Assembly: GCF_001690185.1 (NCBI RefSeq)
Contig: NZ_LZGN01000022.1
Location: 124,001 to 188,000, forward strand
From: Gilliamella sp. wkB308
GTDB taxonomy: Bacteria; Pseudomonadota; Gammaproteobacteria; Enterobacterales; Orbaceae
Length of the DNA stretch: 64,000 bases
Direction: 5' to 3'
Shown: piece after piece, positions 1-6,544 of the stretch
Numbering within the stretch: the stretch's first letter is position 1
How the letters are laid out: every line of letters starts with the position of its first letter
Notes under the pieces: generated by a model
Told to the model about the DNA's origin: nothing
Databases searched by the model: none
The model's input: the letters and a program-made list of their open reading frames with translations, nothing else
Made by a program: the position numbers and the translations under genes

Positions 1-540
1 GATGTAGATATTGTCATAAGCTCAACGGCGAGTCCGCTCCCTATTATTGGTAAAGGTATGGTAGAGCGTAGTTTACAAGCGAGAAATAACCGTCAAATGC
101 TGTTTATTGATTTAGCGGTTCCTCGAGATGTAGAAGAAGAGATCAGTAAACTTGACCATGTACATCTTTATTCGGTCGATGATTTGCAAAAAACAGTTGA
201 GAACAATCTACAACAACGAATGGTAGCAGCTCAAGAAGCACAACATATTATCCGAGAGCAAGCTGAGCATTTTTTAGCTTGGTTAAAAATGCGTTCTGTG
301 ATTGATTATGTAAAACAGTATCGTCAAAATGCTGAAAGTATACAACGTGAACAAGAAGAAAAAGCTTTAAATGCATTTCGGCAAGGTGAGAATATTGAAG
401 ATGTGCTTGCTGAATTTTCACGTCGGCTAACCAACAAACTGATTCATGCACCAACCCAAACATTACTCAATGCATCAACACATGATTGTGATGATTGCTT
501 TAAAATTCTGTGTGAAAGCTTTGGGTTAAAAGGGCATTAA
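1..540 (+). CDS. hemA: Glutamyl-tRNA reductase, C-terminal part (partial)
   Basis: The frame is open from base 1, so the N-terminal part lies outside the window. The visible 179 residues carry the end of the NADPH-binding domain (SSTASPLPIIGKGMVE), the conserved segment FIDLAVPRDVEE, and the helical dimerization domain rich in Q, E and R that ends with LKGH. The enzyme reduces glutamyl-tRNA to glutamate-1-semialdehyde, the first committed step of C5-pathway tetrapyrrole synthesis in the cytoplasm. The family assignment is clear from these motifs. Nothing can be said about the catalytic Cys domain or the promoter. The gene reads toward a small DUF1289 gene 37 bp downstream. Confidence 0.93.
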   Translation, partial: DVDIVISSTASPLPIIGKGMVERSLQARNNRQMLFIDLAVPRDVEEEISKLDHVHLYSVDDLQKTVENNLQQRMVAAQEAQHIIREQAEHFLAWLKMRSVIDYVKQYRQNAESIQREQEEKALNAFRQGENIEDVLAEFSRRLTNKLIHAPTQTLLNASTHDCDDCFKILCESFGLKGH

Positions 541-577
541 CTAGCATTTATTATTTGTTGACAGGAAATATAACGTA

Positions 578-835
578 TTGGATCAGATTGAATTTTTTGA
601 TATACCCAGTCCATGTAAACGTGTTTGCGAAACCGATAAACAAGGGTATTGTATAGGCTGTAATCGTTCAAGAGAAGAACGCTTCGACTGGTTAAGCTAT
701 ACCGATAAACAAAAAAAGGAAGTTTTACGTTTATGTCAACAACGTGCTTATAAGCGTCGTTATTTAGCAATGCTTCAGCAAAGATCCCCATCTGAACAGC
801 GCTCATCACAAGTAGAACTTGATTTAATAGAATAA
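578..835 (+). CDS. DUF1289 family small Cys-rich protein
   Basis: An 85-aa protein with the DUF1289 signature: SPCKRVC near residues 11-17, then YCIGCNRSREE and a W-x-x-x-x-x-x-K segment, so four clustered cysteines suggest a small metal site. The start is TTG at 578, preceded by AGGA at 563-566; no in-frame ATG gives the full family N-terminus. It lies 37 bp after hemA in the same direction and may be cotranscribed. The biochemical function of the family is unknown to me. Confidence is high for the family and lower for the exact start. Confidence 0.8.
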   Translation: MDQIEFFDIPSPCKRVCETDKQGYCIGCNRSREERFDWLSYTDKQKKEVLRLCQQRAYKRRYLAMLQQRSPSEQRSSQVELDLIE

Positions 836-950
836 TTTTATGCGCTTGCTTATACAATATCTTGTAATCTTGACTTAGTCGGAGTAGGATTTTTAGGACT
901 TAGTTAGGTAAGATTTAATCACAATAGTTAAATTTATCGAGATTTTAAAA

Positions 951-1193
951 ATGAAAATGTGTATTGCGTGTGGCATGCCAATGACTTCAATTGCTGATTA
1001 TCCTTTGCATGATCTATCTAAAAGTTATTGTAAATATTGTGCCAATCAGGATGGTACCATGAAAACCTTTGACCAAAAATGGCATGAAGTGACTTTACGG
1101 TATGCCAATAACCATAATGTGGACTATTCGGTAGCAAAACAAACCGCTTATATCATTTTGAAAAAATTACCGGCATGGAAGCGTCGTTGGTAG
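951..1193 (+). CDS. Putative zinc-ribbon protein
   Basis: An 80-aa protein with an N-terminal zinc ribbon formed by CIACGMPM (residues 4-11) and YCKYCANQDG (about residues 27-36), followed by a helical basic tail ending KKLPAWKRRW. This matches the small bacterial 'putative zinc ribbon' family (C-x2-C-G-M-P ... Y-C-x2-C). The role is unknown; a nucleic-acid or protein contact is only a guess. The start could be 951 or the ATG at 957, and neither has a strong Shine-Dalgarno sequence. It is a host gene just left of the tRNA-Leu. Confidence 0.75.
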   Translation: MKMCIACGMPMTSIADYPLHDLSKSYCKYCANQDGTMKTFDQKWHEVTLRYANNHNVDYSVAKQTAYIILKKLPAWKRRW

Positions 1194-1234
1194 TTGATTT
1201 TTTAGGCATTCAAAGCACATTATCATAATATCAG

Positions 1235-1262
1235 TTGCAGTTATTGCAAAGCTTAGTATAAT
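1235..1262 (+). promoter_or_regulatory. Sigma70-type promoter of tRNA-Leu
   Basis: TTGCAG (1235-1240), a 16-bp spacer and a perfect TATAAT (1257-1262) stand about 30 bp before the mature tRNA 5' end. This is a direct pattern match; the start site is inferred. Confidence 0.6.
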
Positions 1263-1292
1263 TGCCAACGTTTACTTATTTACACTTCTAAT

Positions 1293-1379
1293 GCCAGTGT
1301 GGCGAAATTGGTAGACGCAGCGGATTCAAAATCCGCCGCCCTTAAAAGCGTGTCGGTTCGAGTCCGACCACTGGCACCA
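1293..1379 (+). tRNA. tRNA-Leu (anticodon CAA)
   Basis: An 87-nt tRNA with a 7-bp acceptor stem (GCCAGTG with CACTGGC), discriminator A, encoded CCA (1377-1379), a T arm with GGTTCGAGTCC, a long class-II variable arm typical of Leu, and the anticodon loop TTCAAAA giving anticodon CAA. Its 3' half from base 1325 is the crossover target of the prophage, and the phage-borne copy restores an intact gene on this side. Confidence 0.97.
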
Positions 1380-1381
1380 AT
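1325..1381 (+). repeat. attL, 57-bp core repeat inside tRNA-Leu
   Basis: This 57-bp stretch, from the anticodon loop to two bases past CCA, is repeated without mismatch at 34022-34078 next to the integrase gene. Bases flanking the two copies differ at once (A versus T on the left, A versus T on the right), which fixes the limits. HP1-type integrases are known to use tRNA-Leu sites. Confidence 0.95.
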
Positions 1382-1438
1382 AAAATCAATAACTTACATT
1401 AATAACTTTCCCTTTAAAAAATTATTAAAAAAGACAAG

Positions 1439-1456
1439 TGGCGGTAAAATGGCGGT
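1439..1456 (+). repeat. Left copy of tandem GGCGGT motif (possible integrase arm site)
   Basis: TGGCGGTAAAATGGCGGT, itself two TGGCGGT units 10-11 bp apart, recurs as TGGCGGTAAATTGGCGGT at 33909-33926 in the same orientation. In the circular phage the copies would flank attP about 60-110 bp on either side of the core, as arm-type Int or Cox sites do. Function is inferred from position. Confidence 0.5.
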
Positions 1457-1511
1457 GAATATTTTTTTAATATAGTTTATACTCTACTCTGCTTTTAATA
1501 ATAAATAATCA

Positions 1512-1540
1512 TTGACATAAAAACACTCTTTCGTTAAATT
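1512..1540 (+). promoter_or_regulatory. Sigma70 promoter of C4-like leader, copy 1
   Basis: A perfect TTGACA (1512-1517), a 17-bp spacer and TAAATT (1535-1540). The predicted start near 1547 coincides with the first leader hairpin. Copy 3 of the leader also has TTGACA in the matching place. Confidence 0.6.
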
Positions 1541-1546
1541 GGATTC

Positions 1547-1781
1547 ACGTTAGCAAAATCTAACGTCAGGATTAGCCTCCTGCTTACTCAAAAGAGCATA
1601 ACCGCACTAAGCGGTATTTTTATGCGTGCTTAGTCACATCTTCAATGGTGGGCTGGGTGAGGGCTCCGTACGGGGCGCCGTCTTCTTTTGAGCGGTAAGG
1701 CTAACCTTGTTCAGTTCACCTCCAATGATTAGCCTTTGCGGTGGTGATTACTTTAATTATTTATCAAAAGAGAATGTAATC
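1547..1781 (+). ncRNA. C4-antisense-RNA-like leader, copy 1
   Basis: It starts with a 7-bp hairpin (ACGTTAG / CTAACGT, 1547-1566), then ACCGCACTAAGCGGT followed by ATTTTTATGCG. A cloverleaf-like core at 1647-1720 is closed by GGTGGGCTG pairing with CAGTTCACC over 9 bp. Inside are hairpins GCTCC/GGGGC and CCG/CGG; the loop of the second (TCTTTTGA, 1684-1691) is exactly complementary to TCAAAAGA at 1764-1771, just upstream of the start codon, and to a second copy at 1588-1595. Sequence and layout resemble the C4 antisense RNAs of P1/P7 and many prophages. Processing and activity are inferred. Confidence 0.7.
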
Positions 1782-1979
1782 ATGAAAAAGCATGTTCCCC
1801 AATCAAAAAATACCTTAGTTGATACTGTAGAATTAGACTTAAATAGTTTTTCTAAACTAGAGCAAGCAGAACTAGTCACCCGACTAACCATTAATGGAAA
1901 TTTAGACCGAAATGAGACACTGATCGCAATGTGTTGTGTTTCAGATCTTTTATATAATGCCATTAATCAGGTACAATAA
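1782..1979 (+). CDS. Small C4-linked phage protein, paralog 1
   Basis: A 65-aa protein starting MKKHVPQSK. The ATG at 1782 is chosen because it follows AAAAGAGA and is the site the leader RNA would mask; the frame is open further upstream to 1707. The core KLEQAELVTRL, then a short gap, then IAMCCVSDLLYNAI, matches two other prophage proteins: KIEQAETIARA...MICCIADLLHAVI (23773) and KLERAEFISRL...IGLCLLHESLLKI (23216). No known domain is recognised. Its place behind a C4-like RNA corresponds to icd in P1, so an antirepressor or host-directed role is a hypothesis only. Confidence 0.65.
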   Translation: MKKHVPQSKNTLVDTVELDLNSFSKLEQAELVTRLTINGNLDRNETLIAMCCVSDLLYNAINQVQ

Positions 1980-1986
1980 TTAACTT

Positions 1987-2060
1987 GGTGGGCTGGACAA
2001 GGGAGCTGAAAGGCTCGCCGTTTTCTTTTTCACGGTAAGGTCAACCTTATTCAGTTCGCC
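1987..2060 (+). ncRNA. C4-antisense-RNA-like core, copy 2
   Basis: The core fold is repeated: GGTGGGCTG pairs with CAGTTCGCC (9 bp, with a T-A to T-G change that keeps pairing relative to copy 1), with inner hairpins GAGC/GCTC and CCGT/ACGG. It has no promoter of its own and lacks the upstream hairpins, so it would be transcribed from copy 1 through the 1782 gene. Complementarity of its loop to the next start region is only about 6 nt, so control of the 2090 gene is uncertain. Confidence 0.55.
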
Positions 2061-2089
2061 TAATAATATTAATTATGAGGAATCAAGAA

Positions 2090-2311
2090 ATGGTAGATCT
2101 AGATAACTTAAAAGTACAAAACACAAATATTGATTATTCGAATATCAAAAGTGTTATTATATTTAATCATCAAGAAATAAATGAGATGAATGAATATTTA
2201 GGTACAGGTGCTTTTGTATTACTCGGTATAGCTAGCGGGATTAGTAGTGAAGACGGTAGTCCGATGCATACTTTTGCTGTAGGTTGTATTGACGGTGAAA
2301 TACAAAATTAA
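2090..2311 (+). CDS. Hypothetical small phage protein
   Basis: A 73-aa protein, MVDLDNLKV to GEIQN. The ATG at 2090 is preferred over 2075 because GAGG (2077-2080) sits 9 nt before it. The middle has a glycine-rich hydrophobic stretch (TGAFVLLGIASG); there is no signal peptide and I recognise no family. It follows the second C4-like core and probably belongs to the same rightward transcript as the 1782 gene. It is unrelated in sequence to the three small paralogs. Confidence 0.55.
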   Translation: MVDLDNLKVQNTNIDYSNIKSVIIFNHQEINEMNEYLGTGAFVLLGIASGISSEDGSPMHTFAVGCIDGEIQN

Positions 2312-2451
2312 CTCTTAATAAATTTCAGTTTTCAAAATAAATATCTATCTGATTTTTATATAGATATTTATTTTTCTTTTAATTTAAATCATTTTATAAC
2401 CTCACCTAAAATAAAAATATACAAATAAATCAATTAATTAACGTTTATCAA

Positions 2452-2542
2452 CGATCCTTTTGCACAATCAAAAACTGTAAAAAAGTGAAAAACCTTTCAA
2501 TTATTTCAGTTTCTTACGATCCTTTCCGATCCTTTTCACAAT
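2452..2542 (+). repeat. CGATCCTTTT boxes
   Basis: CGATCCTTTTGCACAAT (2452-2468), CGATCCTTT (2517-2525) and CGATCCTTTTCACAAT (2527-2542): three direct copies of a 9-10-bp box, two with a CACAAT extension. They lie in the 500-bp gap between the 2090 gene and the Ibs-like locus. They could be protein-binding sites, for example for the ribbon-helix-helix protein at 2951, or iteron-like; neither is shown. The rest of 2312-2450 is A+T-rich with no supported gene. Confidence 0.45.
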
Positions 2543-2587
2543 AAGCTCCGGCAATTTGTTTTGTAGTAAAATAAAACTGAAAAAAAA

Positions 2588-2640
2588 TGCGTGACCAAAG
2601 CCTGTAGGCGGGTGCGGTGTAGCGCCGTTTTGGTCATGCG
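2588..2640 (+). other. Long-stem hairpin, candidate structured RNA
   Basis: TGCGTGACCAAA (2588-2599) pairs with TTTGGTCATGCG (2629-2640) over 12 bp including two G-U pairs, enclosing a G+C-rich 29-nt insert that can pair again (GGCG/CGCC). The G+C content stands out in an A+T-rich region. No U-run follows, so it is not a simple terminator. No clear promoter was seen. Confidence 0.4.
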
Positions 2641-2712
2641 ATCGATTTGGTGTTTAAATTTTGATTTTTGATGATTAATAAATTAATAATTGGATATTTT
2701 TTGAAAAAAGAG

Positions 2713-2741
2713 TTGATTTTATAGGTAGGTGCATCTATAAT
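2713..2741 (+). promoter_or_regulatory. Strong sigma70 promoter of Ibs-like gene
   Basis: TTGATT (2713-2718), exactly 17 bp, TATAAT (2736-2741). It would give a 5' leader of about 65 nt with two hairpins (ATCAGC/GCTGAT at 2749-2765 and CCCCCG/CGGGGG at 2774-2793) before the start codon at 2813. Confidence 0.65.
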
Positions 2742-2773
2742 TATAAACATCAGCGGGGTGCTGATACGGTAAA

Positions 2774-2845
2774 CCCCCGACCGCAGACGGGGGCAAATAA
2801 GGAGAGAATAAGATGATTAGGATCTTAATTCTCTTGGTTCTAATA
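2774..2845 (-). ncRNA. Candidate antisense RNA to the Ibs-like gene
   Basis: On the minus strand TTGATT (2879-2874), a 16-bp spacer and TATCGC (2857-2852) form a possible promoter reading across the peptide gene. The transcript would end at the CCCCCG/CGGGGG hairpin (2793-2774), followed on that strand by TTT. This matches the layout of Sib antitoxin RNAs opposite ibs genes, but the promoter is weak and the assignment is inference. Confidence 0.3.
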
Positions 2846-2869
2846 ACGGTAGCGATACCTGTTTACTAG
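2813..2869 (+). CDS. Ibs-like hydrophobic peptide (candidate type I toxin)
   Basis: The 18-aa peptide MIRILILLVLITVAIPVY has the features of the E. coli Ibs toxins (18-19 aa, Met plus one basic residue, an unbroken aliphatic core, then P/S-x-Tyr at the end). AAGGAG (2799-2804) stands 8 nt upstream, and a TTGATT-N17-TATAAT promoter precedes it. A 7-bp G+C hairpin (2881-2900) follows the stop. Ibs peptides insert in the inner membrane and are silenced by antisense Sib RNAs; such an RNA is possible here. So short an ORF could arise by chance, but the SD, promoter and peptide pattern together argue against that. Confidence 0.55.
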   Translation: MIRILILLVLITVAIPVY

Positions 2870-2950
2870 TTCCAATCAACGGTGGGGGTGCCACCCCACC
2901 GATGATCCTAATATATCAATTGATTAATTAAAAATCAATAGGGGGCTAAC

Positions 2951-3148
2951 GTGGCATTATCGAGATCAGAAATCCAAAAACGTAGTGATGAAAAGCGACG
3001 GGTAAAATCGCGAGGATACAAACTACCAATTGAAACAATTGAACTCATATCTGAACTGAGTAAACTGACAGGCACGCCGCAATCGAAAATAATAGAAAAC
3101 GCTATTTCGATGTATAAGAGCACAATAAAACGCCCCAGCAGGGGCTAA
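2951..3148 (+). CDS. Ribbon-helix-helix-like DNA-binding protein
   Basis: A 65-aa basic protein with a GTG start at 2951 behind a GGGGG run. After a charged N-terminus (ALSRSEIQKRSDEKRRVKSRG), YKLPIETIELISELSKLTGTP followed by QSKIIENAISMYK fits a beta strand plus two helices of the ribbon-helix-helix (CopG/Arc) fold. It is found in many prophages as a small regulator or antitoxin-like protein. It reads toward and ends 12 bp from the convergent baseplate gene at 3161. Its target may be the nearby CGATCCTTTT boxes or its own promoter, which is inference. Confidence 0.6.
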   Translation: MALSRSEIQKRSDEKRRVKSRGYKLPIETIELISELSKLTGTPQSKIIENAISMYKSTIKRPSRG

Positions 3149-3160
3149 TCAAAACAACGA

Positions 3161-4873
3161 CTATTTAGCTATAATTGGCGAATATTTTTCATCCAATTTG
3201 AGAGCATCTAATTTAACGCCGTTAATTGCCGCCGAATTTGTAGGAGGGCTGGTATTTGGATGTGTGTGTTGAGCGGTCAGCTCTGCGAGGCGTTCAATTA
3301 ATTCTAACGTGTCTAGCATCAGTTGCGAAATATTTATTGTTGACGATCCCAACCAAACCGACGGCGCCAGTATTTGTTGTTGGGCACCGGCTATTGATTG
3401 ACGAATAGTGGCAACCGTTTCACGAATTTCGCTAGCGGTGGTTGTGATACTATTAGTCACCGTTAAATCACAATTTTGTTTTATTTGGACGCACTGATCC
3501 CCGTCAACGTTTAACGTGTAATTTTTGCCCACGTATTGCACCTGGTTCGAGTTGGTGCCGACTGTAAAATCACCTAACGAAATCGCACTTAACGTGTTAG
3601 CGGACAATTTGTAATTACTGTAGACATTAACTGTATAATTTGCAGCAACCGAAACTGTTTTGGTTGTTGTTTTTTCTGTTGACGAATCGCTATTTAAACA
3701 ATAATCGCGGGCGTTATCAGTTACCGTCTGATCGCTCTCGCGGGTCATGTTGCCTACGTGGTCAATTTTAGTAAAAACCTCTGCACGCTGCTGTAGCAGA
3801 TGTTCGTTTTTTTTGATGCAGGGCATTGTTTTGTTGTTTGGGTAAATATTGCGTATTACTGGTTGGTCTGGTCTGCCGTTAATAAAACCTATCTCAACCT
3901 CGGTACCTACCTCGGGATAATGATACGATCCCCCCTCAGATCCGATATTGGTTACCGGCAAGGGAACGGATTTATAGACCGGTGTTTTAGATTCGTTGCC
4001 GTTTTCATCCAATAATTGCACGTTTACTGCGTATTTAGGGCGAAATGGTGTTGATATATCACCTAGATTAGTTTCGTCCGAAATTGCGACAACACGGGCT
4101 AATTTTGACAGATGATAGCCGTCTGCCAACTCTGGGAATTCTCGTTCAATTTGACGGCGTGCTGCCGATTTTTTAACGGTGACATCCTCAAACGAGATCG
4201 TCATATTATCGTTAATCAAATTGACAGTAGTAATTTTTTTTCCGTTTATTTTTACTCCAGGCCGTAATTTTGGTACCAGTGGAATTTCCACCATATTTGA
4301 TCCAGCGGTAGACGACGAAACTTTATTTAAATTGTCGCCCAAATCGATATTTTTATCAGAAAAATAGCTGTCACTATAACTACCGCAATAGATTTTGCCT
4401 GTCGGCGTTTGAAAAAAAACGTATTCCGGAATGCTGAACGCTCTGCCGATCTCGCGTAATAGATGATCGCCTGTTCCTGCGTGTTTAAAATGCGGGATTT
4501 TAGTATTAACATAATCAGCGGCTGGCAAATCGAATTGTAAACCGTTTTTTGACGCTAAATAATCAGTAACAATTTTTAATGTTGGATGTTGAAACGAGCA
4601 ATCAATCGTTTGTTGATAACATCCGATTAATTCACGAACAAATAATTTTTTAGTGTTGCGTGCCGCAGGCTGCTCACCCTCGACGTATCCGGTAAAAAAT
4701 CGCTGCAAATCATTGCCGTATCCAACGTTTATAATCAACGTTTTGTTTATGTATGAATCGTTAGCAGGGACGGTAATAAAACCACGTCCACACGAATTTA
4801 ATTCCAAAACGATATTACAATCAATAATCTGAATGCGCTCGCCATTGACAATTGCACATTTGTTTATTCTCAT
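3161..4873 (-). CDS. Baseplate hub/spike protein (gpD-like plus gpV-like fusion)
   Basis: A 570-aa protein, last gene of the leftward tail operon. The first ~230 residues look like the gp27/gpD hub fold (early beta-rich NGERIQIIDCN..., HAGTGDHLLREIGRAFSIPEY). Residues ~235-350 match the gpV/Vgr OB-fold spike, with the typical GTEVEIGFINGRPDQPVI. Residues ~380-490 are Thr/Asn/Val-rich short repeats of a beta-helical needle, followed by a helical tail ending HTHPNTSPPTN. In P2 the hub (D) and spike (V) are separate genes; here one protein seems to do both, as in Vgr-type spikes. It would pierce the outer membrane on tail contraction. No terminal PAAR-like metal site is obvious beyond the HTH segment. 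Confidence 0.7.
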   Translation of the reverse strand: MRINKCAIVNGERIQIIDCNIVLELNSCGRGFITVPANDSYINKTLIINVGYGNDLQRFFTGYVEGEQPAARNTKKLFVRELIGCYQQTIDCSFQHPTLKIVTDYLASKNGLQFDLPAADYVNTKIPHFKHAGTGDHLLREIGRAFSIPEYVFFQTPTGKIYCGSYSDSYFSDKNIDLGDNLNKVSSSTAGSNMVEIPLVPKLRPGVKINGKKITTVNLINDNMTISFEDVTVKKSAARRQIEREFPELADGYHLSKLARVVAISDETNLGDISTPFRPKYAVNVQLLDENGNESKTPVYKSVPLPVTNIGSEGGSYHYPEVGTEVEIGFINGRPDQPVIRNIYPNNKTMPCIKKNEHLLQQRAEVFTKIDHVGNMTRESDQTVTDNARDYCLNSDSSTEKTTTKTVSVAANYTVNVYSNYKLSANTLSAISLGDFTVGTNSNQVQYVGKNYTLNVDGDQCVQIKQNCDLTVTNSITTTASEIRETVATIRQSIAGAQQQILAPSVWLGSSTINISQLMLDTLELIERLAELTAQHTHPNTSPPTNSAAINGVKLDALKLDEKYSPIIAK

Positions 4874-4877
4874 TTGA

Positions 4878-5462
4878 CTACCCTAACGCATCATTAGCCC
4901 GCGCCAAAACATTCTGCTCAAACCAGGAAAGCTCAGCGTTTTCCGCCTCCTCGCCTGGCACCTCTTCAATTATCGCCCCGACGTGCTCATCACCGTTTTC
5001 TACCGCCAGTTGTTGCGCGCGAGTTTCTCGTTTTTCGGGGACAGATTTCCGCTCTGATAGCGTGAAGGCCACCTGCCACGCGAGCAGTGATGAGTGAGGA
5101 GAAACCGAAACCTTTCCGCTGAAAACAGCCTCACGTAGATTGACGACGTTAGCCGTGGCGTTGGCGATACGATATAATTTTTTTGCACCGCCGTTTTCTG
5201 TTTGATACGACAATTCGATTAAACGGCTGAGCCGATCCGGCGTTGAGAACTCAATCAAACCGCTAACGCTTAACTTTTTTGGCTTAATCCCTTTTTCACT
5301 ACTGTTTGTTGACGAGGATTGTCCGCTCTGGTCATCCTCTGGCAAATCATACTCAACGGAAACTGACGGATTTTTTAATACGATTGACTCACCATCCAAC
5401 GCCAATACAATATTATCAACGCGTCCTGACGATCCGTTATTGGCTGACGAGTTCTCGATCAT
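4878..5462 (-). CDS. HP1-type baseplate/tail protein
   Basis: A 194-aa protein, MIENSSANN to ANDALG. It starts inside the end of the preceding gene (26-bp overlap) and ends 4 bp before the hub/spike gene. A beta-rich N-terminal half (IVLALDGESIVLKNPSVSVEYD, with a Ser/Gly-rich insertion QSSSTNSSEKG) is followed by LSGLIEFSTPDRLSRLIELS-like and LLAWQVAFTLSER segments, resembling small phage tail proteins that adapt tube to baseplate. I cannot assign it to a P2 gene by eye; the position corresponds to the U/T region. It is acidic near the C-terminus. Confidence 0.6.
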   Translation of the reverse strand: MIENSSANNGSSGRVDNIVLALDGESIVLKNPSVSVEYDLPEDDQSGQSSSTNSSEKGIKPKKLSVSGLIEFSTPDRLSRLIELSYQTENGGAKKLYRIANATANVVNLREAVFSGKVSVSPHSSLLAWQVAFTLSERKSVPEKRETRAQQLAVENGDEHVGAIIEEVPGEEAENAELSWFEQNVLARANDALG

Positions 5463-6099
5463 ACACTAGCTCCAAAACAGGGGTTAAATTAATATCTGAA
5501 AACGCTAACAAAAACGTAAAAATATGCTCGCTGTTGGGCAAATTTTTATAGAGCTCACAGGGCAAACCATAGAAAAAATTAACATCAACACAACCGCCAG
5601 TTAATGATGCCGTATTGTCTGCGACATTATTTAAAATTTCAGATTTTTTCTGTGCAAACTGTTGCAGTTCACGCATTACGCTGTTTATTGACGACTGAGG
5701 GCAGTGTTGTGCCAATTTCAATGTTTGAGCATTAATAATTGCACGAGTGTTATTAGATGACAATTGTTTGACCACCCTGCGATCGGCAGGGCTTGGGATA
5801 ACCATTTTTGTTATTTCCAAATCCTGCACAGTTTTGGCTGTTCTCAATGCGCGCGTAATTTCTGGCAAATCCCAGCACCGGCTAAACGCCGTTAACCTAT
5901 GAATAAAATCAGCTTCTGTTACAGACGAAATCATCATAACAGCAACCGGCGTTATGCTGTCGATCTGGCGTTGCAGTGCGTTAATCGCCTCGGTGGGGGA
6001 TAAAAATTTGCTATTAGTAATTGGATACGGCTCAATCGCTATAATCTCATAGTTCATCTGTTGATATTTTGCTAATGAAAATGTTTTATCACACCACAT
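5437..6099 (-). CDS. Conserved hypothetical phage tail-module protein
   Basis: A 220-aa protein lying between the tail-fibre chaperone and the baseplate gene. The start at 6099 has GGA about 10 nt upstream; a downstream ATG at 6057 (MNYEIIAIEPYP) is also possible. The sequence is mixed alpha/beta with no signal peptide or membrane segment and no recognised motif. It overlaps the next gene by 26 bp, suggesting translational coupling within the late operon. A structural or assembly role is inferred from position only. Confidence 0.6.
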   Translation of the reverse strand: MWCDKTFSLAKYQQMNYEIIAIEPYPITNSKFLSPTEAINALQRQIDSITPVAVMMISSVTEADFIHRLTAFSRCWDLPEITRALRTAKTVQDLEITKMVIPSPADRRVVKQLSSNNTRAIINAQTLKLAQHCPQSSINSVMRELQQFAQKKSEILNNVADNTASLTGGCVDVNFFYGLPCELYKNLPNSEHIFTFLLAFSDINLTPVLELVYDRELVSQ

Positions 6100-6105
6100 A
6101 ATTGA

Positions 6106-6543
6106 TTATTCCGGTTTCGCTGGCCAATTTATTTCAGTTTGATTCGCGTCAATACGCGTTAACAAAATTCTGTATTTTTTCCACTGTTTGAGCTGCCGCT
6201 CCTCATCCGCGGACTGCATATCGAGATCGATAATATCCTGTAACACAGCTATCTGTTCGTTAGCATCAGAAATCAATAAATTTTTCACAGTCTGATTCTG
6301 CTCAATGATATAACGATCATAGCTAGAAATATTTTTGACCCATTTCTGGCCGTCCCACTCGTGAAACTGAGACGGCCTAGGCTCTGAATACGACAAATCA
6401 TCAAATACAACGCAACCAGCGTTGATTGCAGCGTATAAATCGTGATGTTGCTGCTGCGTGATTTCGATCGCCGTGTGCGGGATCGAATCGTTGACAGCGT
6501 CAATGTAAAACGAATTGGAATCGTGATCGAAAAAAAATCTCAT
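6106..6543 (-). CDS. Tail fibre assembly chaperone
   Basis: A 145-aa protein of the Caudo_TAP/Tfa type: beta-rich N-terminus, EPRPSQFHEWDGQKWV near residues 55-70, and a long helical C-terminal half ending in RILLTRIDANQTEINWPAKPE, the usual 'Y-R-x-x-L-x-x-I-D ... W-P-x-x-P' ending of this family. It starts one base after the fibre gene stops, so the two are cotranslated. It would help the fibre trimerise and attach to the baseplate. Confident from the motif set and context. Confidence 0.85.
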   Translation of the reverse strand: MRFFFDHDSNSFYIDAVNDSIPHTAIEITQQQHHDLYAAINAGCVVFDDLSYSEPRPSQFHEWDGQKWVKNISSYDRYIIEQNQTVKNLLISDANEQIAVLQDIIDLDMQSADEERQLKQWKKYRILLTRIDANQTEINWPAKPE

Positions 6544-6544
6544 T

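Noticed and set aside
2588-2640. Rho-independent terminator
   Set aside because: The stem is strong but no U-run follows on either strand and no gene ends just before it.
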